Source of the DNA: Arenicellales bacterium
GTDB taxonomy: Bacteria; Pseudomonadota; Gammaproteobacteria; Arenicellales; JAHEKD01
Assembly (NCBI GenBank): GCA_028284225.1
Contig: JANQSD010000007.1
Location: 62,001 to 126,000, forward strand
DNA length: 64,000 bases
Reading direction: 5' to 3'
Each line of letters begins with the position of its first letter. Positions within the stretch are counted from its first letter, which is position 1. Below are positions 7,290-14,656 of the stretch, piece by piece. Both the position numbers and the translations under genes were made by a program. The notes below the pieces were generated by a model. That model saw only the letters and a list, made by a program, of their open reading frames with translations, was not told where the DNA came from and did not search any database.

Positions 7290-8231
7290 TTACTTATTCA
7301 GGTCTCTTAATAATGTGTCGAAATGAATAGTATCGAGGGTAAGAATTTTGTCATTACTCTGCATGCTTACTTTATTTGAAACTACTGAATCTACTATCAA
7401 CTTATAATGTTTAGGAAATTTTGACTGGAGCACATTTTGGTCGATGAACTTGACCTCTTTTTTCGCTAATATTTTTATATCTGAATACTTTTTTTCATCA
7501 TGCACAAGTAGAACTTTAGCAGCTGATGGCTCAAGGCTACTAGCATGACTACCCAATAAAATTCCGAATCTTTTTCTAGTGAATCTTTTATCTTCACCTT
7601 GTCTTTTAATGACAAGAGTACGAAATCTATGGTTGCGTGGAGTTTTAGAAAGATATATGCCAAAGAATACATAATTTTCACCAATTGGTAAAACAATACC
7701 ATTCAGTTCACTAAGAATTACACCATCCGTGAGAAAATAGTAGGTGAATACTAATTTACCGTTGTCCCATTTGATGTGAAGCATCTCTTTTGCTATTTCG
7801 TTTGTGTTATAAAAAGCATATCTATAGCTGTGGTATATGCCAGCAAGTTCATTTCGCATTTCCTCAAATGCACCTGCTTCAAAAGGTGCAACCTCTGTTG
7901 GGATTTGGAAATTTAAGTAATGGCTTGTAGGTTTGTCCAGATGCTGTACAAAAGTTTCAAATGTACCGCTTCTAAACCATTCAGGTTCTATGTCTTGGTG
8001 TATGGGTTTAAAAAATTCTGCAAGTTTTGTTGAGGCGTTTCGATTAACTCTTTTAGTTTCTCTTTTCAGCCAGTTCTGAACAGATTTGGAGGTAATGCCA
8101 GTTTTCCTATGAAAGACTTCCGGAAAACTCTCAACAGAAAGGTCATTAAGTAGGCTTCCATATTCACTAATTAGATAATGGAGTATTTTGGCAATTTCTG
8201 TTTCATCTTTTTTTATTTCCACGGGCAGCAT
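7290..8231 (-). CDS. Uncharacterised HTH-containing protein, possible regulator
   Basis: 313 residues. Around residues 40-65 a helix-turn-helix-like segment is visible (FHRKTGITSKSVQNWLKRETKR). The rest is a mixed alpha/beta domain with no motif I know (GVILSELNGIVLPIGENYVFF and a stretch rich in Lys). The gene is divergent from a row of small ORFs on the plus strand, and the intergenic space carries a perfect 40-bp palindrome (8262-8301), so it may be a repressor acting there. The coding sequence is more AT-rich than the inositol genes, consistent with recent acquisition. Confidence 0.6.
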   Translation of the reverse strand: MLPVEIKKDETEIAKILHYLISEYGSLLNDLSVESFPEVFHRKTGITSKSVQNWLKRETKRVNRNASTKLAEFFKPIHQDIEPEWFRSGTFETFVQHLDKPTSHYLNFQIPTEVAPFEAGAFEEMRNELAGIYHSYRYAFYNTNEIAKEMLHIKWDNGKLVFTYYFLTDGVILSELNGIVLPIGENYVFFGIYLSKTPRNHRFRTLVIKRQGEDKRFTRKRFGILLGSHASSLEPSAAKVLLVHDEKKYSDIKILAKKEVKFIDQNVLQSKFPKHYKLIVDSVVSNKVSMQSNDKILTLDTIHFDTLLRDLNK

Positions 8232-8261
8232 AATTACTTAGAGTTGAAATCAGAAAATATC

Positions 8262-8301
8262 AAATTTATCGGGAAATTTCTAGAAATTTCCCGATAAATT
8301 T
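8262..8301. promoter_or_regulatory. Perfect 40-bp palindrome in divergent intergenic region
   Basis: The left half 8262-8281 (AAATTTATCGGGAAATTTCT) is the exact reverse complement of the right half 8282-8301. Each half itself contains the smaller palindrome GAAATTTC. It lies 31 bp upstream of the start of the minus-strand HTH gene and about 64 bp before the plus-strand leader peptide. A double operator for that HTH protein is the simplest reading. There is no T-run, so it is not a typical terminator. Confidence 0.7.
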
Positions 8302-8339
8302 AAAAAATTCCTATTAATAGATGATATGGTAGATAAACA

Positions 8340-8398
8340 GTTGGTCAGTAATTAATGGAGTATACATGAAGAACTTTAATCCCCTTGATTTGACCAAC
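8340..8398 (+). promoter_or_regulatory. Inverted repeat around a leader peptide, next to a strong ribosome site
   Basis: GTTGGTCA (8340-8347) and TGACCAAC (8391-8398) are exact inverted copies separated by 43 bp. The right arm overlaps the last codons of the 11-codon ORF at 8366-8401 and ends immediately before AGGAGG (8401-8406), the ribosome site of the next ORF. This is the layout of translational attenuators, where ribosome position on the leader decides whether the stem forms. Confidence 0.4.
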
Positions 8399-8401
8399 TA
8401 A
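8366..8401 (+). CDS. Putative 11-residue leader peptide
   Basis: ATG at 8366, with GGAG at 8357-8360 at suitable spacing, encodes MKNFNPLDLTN and stops at 8399-8401, overlapping the following Shine-Dalgarno sequence. Its size, its own ribosome site and the inverted repeat around it suggest a regulatory leader rather than a functional protein. Confidence 0.4.
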   Translation: MKNFNPLDLTN

Positions 8402-8414
8402 GGAGGATAGTGCT

Positions 8415-8546
8415 ATGGTGAACAGTAGAGGTAAGCCATTGAAAAAGAATAAAAATAAGGGTTCGGCGATTGCAAAATTCTTTGCGCATCCTCATCTATT
8501 TACTAGTAGTACATTTAAAATATGGAGGTCATTATGGTTCTGTTAA
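8415..8546 (+). CDS. Small basic protein (43 residues), unknown
   Basis: ATG 8415 follows AGGAGG by 8 bp, the best ribosome site in this region. The peptide starts MVNSRGKPLKKNKNKGSAIA and is strongly basic in its first 20 residues. The zero frame ends at TAA 8544. In the +1 frame a coding-looking tail (YGGHYGSVKPDTPEGLPLVF) runs on from about 8521, so either a recent indel truncated the gene or the true C-terminus is in that frame. No family is recognised. Confidence 0.4.
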   Translation: MVNSRGKPLKKNKNKGSAIAKFFAHPHLFTSSTFKIWRSLWFC

Positions 8547-9130
8547 ACCAGATACACCTGAGGGTTTGCCATTGGTTTTCGAGTGATTCTTTTTGCATTA
8601 ACAATAATGATCATTATTTGTTTCAAGATAGTATTTTTGCTATCATCTGTCGGGATCTGGATAAATCAGGTCGGTATTCGTCGTTCAGTGGAAAAACAAA
8701 GGTCAAATTAGTTAAAAAAATAGGATTCAATAAACTTGTGAACAGAAAAAAAATTATCTCTTTTATTTTCAAGGCATTTCCGCTCTTGGCTTTTCTAATT
8801 TCTGCAGGGTATGTGCTGATATGGCCACAGTTGGAGGCCATAGTTGTAGTCATAGCAGTTGTTGCGATAACAATATTTGTGATCGTCAAGTACATGAAAA
8901 ACTCAGAGAGTTATAAACTGACGAAAATTCTTGAGTATGAAATTGGCAACCCCATTACCATTCAAAAGGCAGGGGAACTTATGTTTTGGGTTTTCGTGTT
9001 AGTGATAACTCCAGTGGTTCTAAATCAGGCAGGAGGGATTTTATTTGGAATGGAATCTGAATGGAACTCCGCAAAAGCTATTTGGATGGAAACAGCTGAA
9101 AATGTTGATAAATTAATAGAGGTACACTAA
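8522..9130 (+). CDS. Hypothetical membrane protein, start uncertain
   Basis: The annotated frame gives 202 residues, but only the part after about residue 73 looks like a protein: MNRKKIISF from a GTG at 8738 (with AGGA at 8722-8725), then two hydrophobic segments (about 15 and 18 residues), a charged loop, and another hydrophobic segment before an acidic tail. I favour the GTG start at 8738 (130 residues). In the region upstream, a different frame encodes a short hydrophobic stretch (VILFALTIMIIICF) that could be a separate small membrane protein ending near 8712. No family is recognised. A strong terminator follows. Confidence 0.5.
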   Translation: MEVIMVLLNQIHLRVCHWFSSDSFCINNNDHYLFQDSIFAIICRDLDKSGRYSSFSGKTKVKLVKKIGFNKLVNRKKIISFIFKAFPLLAFLISAGYVLIWPQLEAIVVVIAVVAITIFVIVKYMKNSESYKLTKILEYEIGNPITIQKAGELMFWVFVLVITPVVLNQAGGILFGMESEWNSAKAIWMETAENVDKLIEVH

Positions 9131-9171
9131 AGCCCCAGACAACAGGTGCTCTGAAAAGCTTTAAATGAATG

Positions 9172-9209
9172 GCCCAGTTAGTAAATTATACTTACTGGGC
9201 ATTTTTTTT
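9172..9209 (+). terminator. Intrinsic terminator of the small-ORF operon
   Basis: GCCCAGTTAGTA (9172-9183) pairs with TACTTACTGGGC (9189-9200) with one mismatch, and eight T residues follow (9202-9209). It overlaps the 3' end of the convergent minus-strand gene. Confidence 0.85.
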
Positions 9210-10043
9210 GAATAGTAGAGCATCGATAAGATCAGTTAGACTGACAACTTGTTTTGGATAACTAATTGAAGCAATCTGGTCGTTAGGGATTTCAATATAA
9301 TGTTTGTTTTGTGATACGAAAATATACCTATCGGTTTTTAGCATTAACTTCACTTGATCATTATTACAATATTGATGAGTTTCATTTTCTTTACATGTTA
9401 TTTCAATATTTAACCCTCCTCCAAACCGTGTCACTCTTAGAATTTCGGAATAACTATCTTCGTTGAAAAGCAATATGCATACATATGAAAAGAAAAATAA
9501 GGCGAAAACTAGTGCAATACTAGATTGAATTAAAACATGTTTTGAGGCCACAAATAATATCAACAATGCAATGAAAATTGCAGCGCTGCTAAGTACAAAA
9601 ACAGAATCAAAAATTCCTGTTATCCCACCAATCCTTCCATGCCAAAAACTGACAATATTCAGTAAGATTGCGGTAGCAATGCCTAATCCAATTAAAATCA
9701 ACTTTTGAATAATTTTATTTTCAGTATAAGTTGCCAGGTAAGTGCTTAGCATATTAAAGAATGTAATAACTAGAGCAAGTACAACAACAAATGATAAGAA
9801 AAATAATATCGATATAAAGAATACGAATAGATTAAAATTTGGAACTCCCTCAACCGGAACTCTGAGTCCCTGCAAAACACTATTTAGATATATAGCAATC
9901 ATACTGATTACTGTCGCTACTGAAGGCCCAGATATGATGTATACAATGAACCTTTTTACAACGGAAAGAGTTTTGTACCATTGATAGAAACCTGAGATGA
10001 CACCAAAAATACTCAAACCAGTTCTTAGTAAAGTTTTTTTCAA
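9192..10043 (-). CDS. Hypothetical membrane protein with C-terminal soluble domain
   Basis: 283 residues. About five to six hydrophobic segments occupy residues 30-200 (for example the run FFISILFFLSFVVVLALVI), followed by a soluble C-terminal domain of ~75 residues with two cysteines (ITCKENETHQYC) and a strand-rich pattern. It has no motif I recognise. The gene is AT-rich, stands alone between the small-ORF operon and the tRNA fragment, and shares its end with the terminator at 9172-9209. Confidence 0.55.
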   Translation of the reverse strand: MKKTLLRTGLSIFGVISGFYQWYKTLSVVKRFIVYIISGPSVATVISMIAIYLNSVLQGLRVPVEGVPNFNLFVFFISILFFLSFVVVLALVITFFNMLSTYLATYTENKIIQKLILIGLGIATAILLNIVSFWHGRIGGITGIFDSVFVLSSAAIFIALLILFVASKHVLIQSSIALVFALFFFSYVCILLFNEDSYSEILRVTRFGGGLNIEITCKENETHQYCNNDQVKLMLKTDRYIFVSQNKHYIEIPNDQIASISYPKQVVSLTDLIDALLFKKNAQ

Positions 10044-10222
10044 AATTTTAGTAATTTATAATTCGTCTTAATCAATAGTTTATCAATATTTTCTGCCAAT
10101 CTTTTAAATTAATATTTTTGCGTTAAGATAGACGCCACGTGCGTCACGTAAATCCTGCGGGGATCAGCCCTGCACAGTAGTGCATTGTCGTGAATTTTAG
10201 CAACGGACGCCTCCGCTAAGTT

Positions 10223-10238
10223 ATTGAAAAATATACAA
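10223..10238. repeat. 16-bp direct repeat, copy 1 (copy 2 at 12184-12199)
   Basis: ATTGAAAAATATACAA occurs exactly here and at 12184-12199, flanking a 2-kb block with the tRNA-Phe piece, the RuvC-like remnant, the LysE gene and the truncated VirD4-like gene. It could be the duplicated core of an attachment site. In AT-rich DNA chance is not excluded. Confidence 0.4.
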
Positions 10239-10257
10239 TATTAATTGTGCCTTCGTT

Positions 10258-10301
10258 CTGAAAATCCTCGTGTCAGCGGTTCGGTTCCGTCCCTGCTACC
10301 A
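10258..10301 (+). pseudogene. 3' half of a tRNA-Phe gene
   Basis: The 44 bases include a tRNA-Phe anticodon loop (CTGAAAA, anticodon GAA), the following stem half TCCTC, the variable loop GTGTC, a T-arm with TTCGGTT in the loop, an acceptor 3' strand and an encoded CCA (10299-10301). The bases before 10258 do not provide the D-arm or the 5' anticodon strand. Integrative elements commonly use tRNA 3' ends as attachment sites and leave such halves behind. Confidence 0.7.
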
Positions 10302-10324
10302 CTTAAAAATGGGTCCACTGGAGA

Positions 10325-10363
10325 CATGGTTTACAGTTTGTACCGGACACATAGTTTACAGTT
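10325..10363. repeat. Paired 16-bp repeats resembling an insertion-sequence end
   Basis: ACATGGTTTACAGTTT and ACATAGTTTACAGTTT follow each other within 39 bp, just after the tRNA fragment. Closely spaced subterminal repeats of this type are seen at ends of some IS families. No transposase gene is attached. Confidence 0.35.
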
Positions 10364-10441
10364 TTGTTACAAAAGGATTCGTTGTCGGTTCAACTCGACC
10401 GACGTTCTCATCAAAGAATCCCAGATCATAGTTCATAAAAC

Positions 10442-10630
10442 TCACCAGCCATAATGTTCTACCACTATTATCTCGGGACGAAATTGATTGATCCACTTTT
10501 GCATTTTGTTTTCAGCATCGAGTGTTGATCTAACGGCTCTCTCTGAGATACCCCATCCTCTGACATGGTGACCTTCTTTTGAAAATACTACAGCTGCTCT
10601 ACCATTTGGCGTGATTATATTAACAAAAAC
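10442..10630 (-). pseudogene. Fragment of a RuvC-like nuclease gene
   Basis: On the minus strand, about 58 codons (ITPNGRAAVVFSKEGHH at the start, EIIVVEHYGW at the end) correspond to the N-terminal half of the RuvC-like protein at 5476: an opening strand, a WG motif, a helix and a strand ending in Glu. There is no start codon. The frame begins inside the terminator at 10624-10663, and the C-terminal half is missing. It is a remnant of a second copy of the element. Confidence 0.6.
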
Positions 10631-10663
10631 AAAAACTCCGAAAAGGCGGAGTTTTTGTTTTTG
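10624..10663 (-). terminator. Strong bidirectional intrinsic terminator
   Basis: A perfect 17-bp stem (10624-10640 with 10647-10663) and a 6-base loop, A/T-rich at the base on both strands. It lies 34 bp after the stop of the minus-strand LysE gene and most likely ends that transcript. Confidence 0.85.
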
Positions 10664-10697
10664 CAACTAGATAAAAATGAAATATAGAAAATCTGAT

Positions 10698-11321
10698 TTA
10701 ATCAGCACGATTCGTAAGAAGTTTGGCTGCTGCTCCAAAAAAGAAAACTGCAAACAAGCTTTCAAACCAACGCCTTAAGCGTAAATATTTTTGGGTTAAA
10801 CTAGAACTCGAAAACAATAGTGCGTAGCTAGTTACCAAAACGATGTTGATTAGCATGCAGATTATAATAATCCATACAATGCTAGTATGAGGTGCATTAG
10901 GCTTAAGACCAATTGCTAGGATGGAACCCCAAAAAATCACAGCTTTGGGGTTTGTCAAATGTATCAATGCACCTTTAATCCATGCTACAAATAGTGTATT
11001 TGCACCAACATCAGTTGGAACTAATTCTTTTTCTGTTAATGCCATTTTTGCAGACTTCCAACCAAGCCAAAGAAGATAAGCCGCACCTGCGTAGCGGATA
11101 ATTTCAATAAGCCACTGATTCGCTGCTAGAACCGAACCTATCCCTAATGCGGCAAATATTGCCCAGACTATTGCCCCGCTTGTTACTCCCCATGCAAGAG
11201 CTAATCCTACTTTTCTACCACGATGAAGTGATGTGCCTGCAATTGCTAAAGTAGCTGGGCCTGGTGTCAATCCGCCAAGAAGAGCAGCACCAACTACAAT
11301 CCAAATATTTATATATTCCAT
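10698..11321 (-). CDS. LysE/RhtB family amino-acid exporter
   Basis: 207 residues from ATG 11321, which has AGAGGTGA ten bases upstream. The longer frame from 11366 is unlikely. Six hydrophobic segments, the N-terminal GGLTPGPATLAIAGTSL signature of the family, and HLTNPKAVIFWGSI in the middle are clear. Members export amino acids or small metabolites through the inner membrane. The gene sits alone inside the decayed element block with its own terminator, so it is likely a passenger gene. Confidence 0.88.
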   Translation of the reverse strand: MEYINIWIVVGAALLGGLTPGPATLAIAGTSLHRGRKVGLALAWGVTSGAIVWAIFAALGIGSVLAANQWLIEIIRYAGAAYLLWLGWKSAKMALTEKELVPTDVGANTLFVAWIKGALIHLTNPKAVIFWGSILAIGLKPNAPHTSIVWIIIICMLINIVLVTSYALLFSSSSLTQKYLRLRRWFESLFAVFFFGAAAKLLTNRAD

Positions 11322-11509
11322 AATGATAAAAGTCACCTCTAAGCGATTTATATCACAAAGAGACATACTCTGAAATTTTTACTTAACAATAAGTGCTATA
11401 GAGCTGGGTTGTTTAGAGTGCAGACTGTGTGAAGACTCAATTTGTCATGTGATAAAGTATTAAGCGTTCAATAATCTGCCTTTTTTCATTTCCATATATT
11501 TGAATAATT

Positions 11510-11914
11510 ATGGAAATGACAATAACTTACCTGGCAAAAACCAACTTTAGAAACCAAAACAAGATATTTGGAATCAAACAAAAAGATTGTCTCTCCCACA
11601 GCTATATATTAGGCAAAACAGGCACAGGTAAATCAACACTGCTATTTAAAATGATTTACCAAGACCTTTGTAATTTTCAAGGGTTTGTATTACTTGATCC
11701 ACATGTTGAACTTGCCGATAAAATCGTAAATAACATACCTGAGTATAGGAAAGGTGATGTTATTTATCTGGACATCTCAGATTTAAATCTAGAAGTGGGA
11801 TATAACCCATTGAAGAGGGTAGGAAGAGAGAATAGAGCTTTAGTTGTATCTGGAATTATTGAAATACTAAAAAAGCTTCATGATAAGAAAAACTGGGGTG
11901 TGAAAATGGAATGA
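11510..11914 (+). pseudogene. Truncated VirD4/TraG-like ATPase (5' part only)
   Basis: 134 codons aligned with the first third of the gene at 6069: the FGIKQKD block, Walker A GKTGTGKST, LLDPH, then GYNPLKR and EILKKLHDKKNWGVKME. The frame stops at TGA exactly where the intact copy continues with HLLRN. The Walker B half is missing, so it cannot be an active ATPase. It is evidence for a second, deleted copy of the element. Confidence 0.8.
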
Positions 11915-11932
11915 CCTTTCCCCAATAATTAG

Positions 11933-12052
11933 CACCATGACTCGGAACTTGTTTCCTCTTCTTCAAAAACAAAAACAGAATCAGAAAATAAAACCAAAGT
12001 TAAAGTTGATCCGCAACCAATATTGGATGGCGATCAGTTATCAATATTTTAA
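11933..12052 (+). pseudogene. C-terminal tail of a lost gene
   Basis: Directly after the truncated ATPase, a different frame reads about 39 codons with protein-like composition (SELVSSSSKTKTESENK, then VDPQPILDGDQLSIF) ending at TAA 12050-12052 just before a terminator. There is no start. It looks like the Ser/Lys-rich tail of the same ATPase or of another element gene, joined by an internal deletion near 11915-11932. Confidence 0.5.
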
Positions 12053-12075
12053 AGCCCGAATGGGCTTTTTCTTTT
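12051..12075 (+). terminator. Intrinsic terminator
   Basis: AAAGCCC (12051-12057), loop GAAT, GGGCTTT (12062-12068), then a T-rich tract. It would have ended the lost gene whose tail lies just upstream. Confidence 0.85.
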
Positions 12076-12183
12076 GACTTCATTCAACTTATTTTAGTCT
12101 CATCGGTTTTACTTCGTATGTTAGATACTTAACTAACATGGATCTAAGTAATATTAGCTTTAGCAATTAATAAATTCTGTGTC

Positions 12184-12199
12184 ATTGAAAAATATACAA
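12184..12199. repeat. 16-bp direct repeat, copy 2
   Basis: Exact copy of the 16-mer at 10223-10238, same orientation, closing the 2-kb block of element remnants. Confidence 0.4.
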
Positions 12200-12296
12200 G
12201 TTTTTGAATGTATAACTAAAGACATATTTTGCGAACCGCATTTCTCCATATACTTGTTTCTAGTCTCAAAATCAAAAAAACAGAGGTAACAACATC

Positions 12297-12737
12297 ATGA
12301 AATCTATTCTTGACCTCGATATTATTGGTTCTCAAGAAGCGCTAGAGGAATATCTGAAACGAAAAGGCCTTTGGGATCCTGTTCCAGACGAAGATAAGCT
12401 TAAAATGATTGGTTTATCTAGAGAATACATTTCCGGGAATCTAGATCATATTGAAGGGCTAAAAGAGTTACTTTCAAAACATGGTTTTGACACAAAGGAT
12501 GCTGGAACAGTATGTAGTCTTATTGCTTGCACTATAGAAGACGATGGTACTATTCCTTGGCCAAAGATAGTCTGGCCTAAGCCAGATACAGAAGCAGGCC
12601 CCAAGCCTGACTTTCCATCATGGTGGATTCCGTTTTTAGCCTCCCAATCAAGTTCCTGGAAAGGATTGTTGATTGCAAACAATAATGCAAGAGGTATGGG
12701 ACCAGAAAAAGAAAATCCAAAAGAACGTGGAGGTTAA
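12297..12737 (+). CDS. Hypothetical acidic protein
   Basis: 146 residues, ATG 12297 preceded by AGAGG. The first half is helical (LDLDIIGSQEALEEYLKRKG), the second half rich in Pro and Trp (IPWPKIVWPKPD, FPSWWIPFL). No signal peptide, membrane segment or known motif. Its stop is one base from the start of the lipoprotein gene that follows, so the two are probably co-translated and related in function. Confidence 0.6.
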   Translation: MKSILDLDIIGSQEALEEYLKRKGLWDPVPDEDKLKMIGLSREYISGNLDHIEGLKELLSKHGFDTKDAGTVCSLIACTIEDDGTIPWPKIVWPKPDTEAGPKPDFPSWWIPFLASQSSSWKGLLIANNNARGMGPEKENPKERGG

Positions 12738-12738
12738 A

Positions 12739-13584
12739 ATGAATATCTTACCAAAGGTTACCATTCTTTCCGTCTTGCTTTTGAATGGCTGTGCAAAAAA
12801 TTTTGATCCGTCTTATGACATTGATCCTATAACAGAAAATTCGGTTGAAGCAGTCTTTGATCGTGATGTAATTGATTTTAAAGTTATAGCAGAAGAAGCA
12901 GAAAATTCTCCAAATGCAGATAGCATCTATAATTATCTTGACTCTGGGATAACTCTTTCTAATTTAGCCTGCAATATCTGGTTTGATACTCTATTTTTTC
13001 AAGGTAAAAATCTTGATGTTGCCCAACGAAATATGAATATTTTTGGAGATGGTGCTCTTGGTATTGTTGGGCTTATTGGACGTGCTTCAGCTGAAACCAT
13101 GGGAGTAGTTGCAACAGCGCTTGGTGCCAGTAATGCTACTTTTGATAACTTTAATACTAACTTTCGGCTAAGTAATACACTTGAAACAGTATATGACAAG
13201 TTAAAAGAGGCACGGGGTGAGTTTGCAAATAAACTACTTACTTTTGATCAGTGGACTTTCCCTGCGGCTCAACGTTCGCTTCGTGAGTATCATGGAAGTT
13301 GCAGTAGGATCTCAGTAACCAACTTTATTGAAGAAAGTGTTGATTTGGCGAAATTTGAGCTACAAGATTTCTCAAAACCATTTGCTCGACCTTCAATCCC
13401 TAAAACTAAGGAGACAGCGACTGATGGAACTACGAAACCTGCAGATAAGAGTGGGAAAAATGAGTCTGCTGAAATCGTGGCACCGATGTTTGATGGAATA
13501 CAACCTGCGAACCCTCTCGAAGTTGCTCCACAAGAGCAGAGACGAGGTTCACCTAACGTAGGGATTCGAGTTGTACCTCAATAA
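12739..13584 (+). CDS. Putative lipoprotein, unknown
   Basis: 281 residues from ATG 12739, preceded by GGAGG at 12728-12732. The frame from 12673 lacks a ribosome site. A short signal sequence ends in a lipobox (LLLNGC), so the protein should be lipid-anchored. The mature part is helical with a Gly/Ala-rich segment (GDGALGIVGLIGRASAETMG) around residue 105-125 and a Pro/Lys/Thr-rich tail. I recognise no family. Position beside an unknown soluble protein and at the end of the element block suggests cargo. Confidence 0.65.
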   Translation: MNILPKVTILSVLLLNGCAKNFDPSYDIDPITENSVEAVFDRDVIDFKVIAEEAENSPNADSIYNYLDSGITLSNLACNIWFDTLFFQGKNLDVAQRNMNIFGDGALGIVGLIGRASAETMGVVATALGASNATFDNFNTNFRLSNTLETVYDKLKEARGEFANKLLTFDQWTFPAAQRSLREYHGSCSRISVTNFIEESVDLAKFELQDFSKPFARPSIPKTKETATDGTTKPADKSGKNESAEIVAPMFDGIQPANPLEVAPQEQRRGSPNVGIRVVPQ

Positions 13585-13594
13585 TGAGTTAATA

Positions 13595-14656
13595 TTACTT
13601 AACTTTTAGATTATACCAACTACCACGCCCTTTGCCATGAAGTTCAAGCACGCCACTGCCTACCATTCTGGATAACCGTTTTTTGACGGTTGGGCGAGGA
13701 ATATTGAGAAGTTCAGTCGCTTCACTGGTTGTGATTCGTTTATGCTTATTCACATAATCCAGAATAATTAGCTGCTCTTCGGATAGTTCTGCATTTTGAT
13801 TGGATAAATCAATCTTCGATAATAGGTGATCTTTTTGCCGCTTAAGTGAATTTAAGAAAAACGATAGCCAGGGATGCCAGTCTATTTTCTCAGTCTTGAG
13901 TGTTTTTTGTGTGCGTCTGAGTGCCAGGTAATATCCTTCTTTGTTTCTTTCAACGATGCTTTCGAGAGACGAATAAGGTATATAGCTATAGCCAGTCTTT
14001 AAGAGTAGCAAAGTTGTTAGGATTCTGGAGAGACGACCATTCCCATCTTGAAAAGGGTGAATAGCTAAAAATGTCACAACAAAAACAGAAATAATAATCA
14101 GTGGGTGATAGCTTTTATCTTCCACTGCTTCTTGAGCCCAGGAAACTAGTTTTTGCATTTCAAACGGCGTATCGAAGGGTGTGGCTGTTTCGAATACGGT
14201 TCCAATGTTATTTCCCTGCTCGTCAAATGCTACCACATCATTTCTGTTGGTTTTATACTCCCCTCGGTGCCGTTCGTCTTTCACTGAGTGTCTGAGCAAA
14301 AGAGAGTGAAGTTGCTTGATATAGTTTTCAGTGAATTCAATCTCTTTATAACTTTTGAAAACCCTTTCCATGAGTTCGGCGTAGCCGACCACTTCTTGTT
14401 CGTCACGAGTAGCAAATGATTGTTTCCCCACACCACCGAGTAATACTTCAATTTCCTCATCACTCAGTTTGGCTCCTTCAATTCGCGTTGAAGAACCGAT
14501 GCTTTCAATAGTTGCCACATGGCGTAAAGATTGGAGGCGCTCTGGAGTCAGGTTGTGGTAAATATTCCATGCCCCTTTAAACTCATTTATTTCAGAGACA
14601 TATTTGAGCAGATCAGGCGTAATATTAAGGTCAGATAGATTCACTTGGATATCCAA
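13595..14656 (-). CDS. Fic family protein with C-terminal winged helix
   Basis: 353 residues (TTG start at 14656). The Fic motif HPFQDGNGR occupies residues 200-208. The inhibitory motif [S/T]xxxE[G/N] is present as STRIEG (56-61), placing it with Fic proteins that carry the inhibitory helix N-terminally. The C-terminal ~70 residues form a winged helix (RITTSEATELLNIPRPTVKKRLSRM). Fic enzymes usually transfer AMP from ATP to a hydroxyl of a target protein. The winged helix suggests that it binds DNA and probably its own promoter, where phased repeats lie (14650-14700). Confidence 0.93.
   Translation of the reverse strand: MDIQVNLSDLNITPDLLKYVSEINEFKGAWNIYHNLTPERLQSLRHVATIESIGSSTRIEGAKLSDEEIEVLLGGVGKQSFATRDEQEVVGYAELMERVFKSYKEIEFTENYIKQLHSLLLRHSVKDERHRGEYKTNRNDVVAFDEQGNNIGTVFETATPFDTPFEMQKLVSWAQEAVEDKSYHPLIIISVFVVTFLAIHPFQDGNGRLSRILTTLLLLKTGYSYIPYSSLESIVERNKEGYYLALRRTQKTLKTEKIDWHPWLSFFLNSLKRQKDHLLSKIDLSNQNAELSEEQLIILDYVNKHKRITTSEATELLNIPRPTVKKRLSRMVGSGVLELHGKGRGSWYNLKVK

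Larger units (their letters stand above)
10044..10441. other. Junction region with tRNA fragment and IS-like end
   Basis: This non-coding stretch holds a hairpin at about 10196-10220, a 16-bp direct repeat copy (10223-10238), the 3' half of a tRNA-Phe gene (10258-10301) and a pair of near-identical 16-bp direct repeats resembling an IS end (10325-10363). It looks like a site of repeated integration and decay. Confidence 0.6.

Noticed and set aside
8511-8522. Programmed -1 frameshift at TTTAAAA in the small ORF
   Set aside because: The heptamer is not in the right phase relative to the zero frame (X XXY YYZ is not met), so a slip is not supported.
10196-10220. Possible integron attC-like hairpin
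   Set aside because: The GTTRRRY core and its complement are missing and no integron gene is near. Only a weak hairpin.
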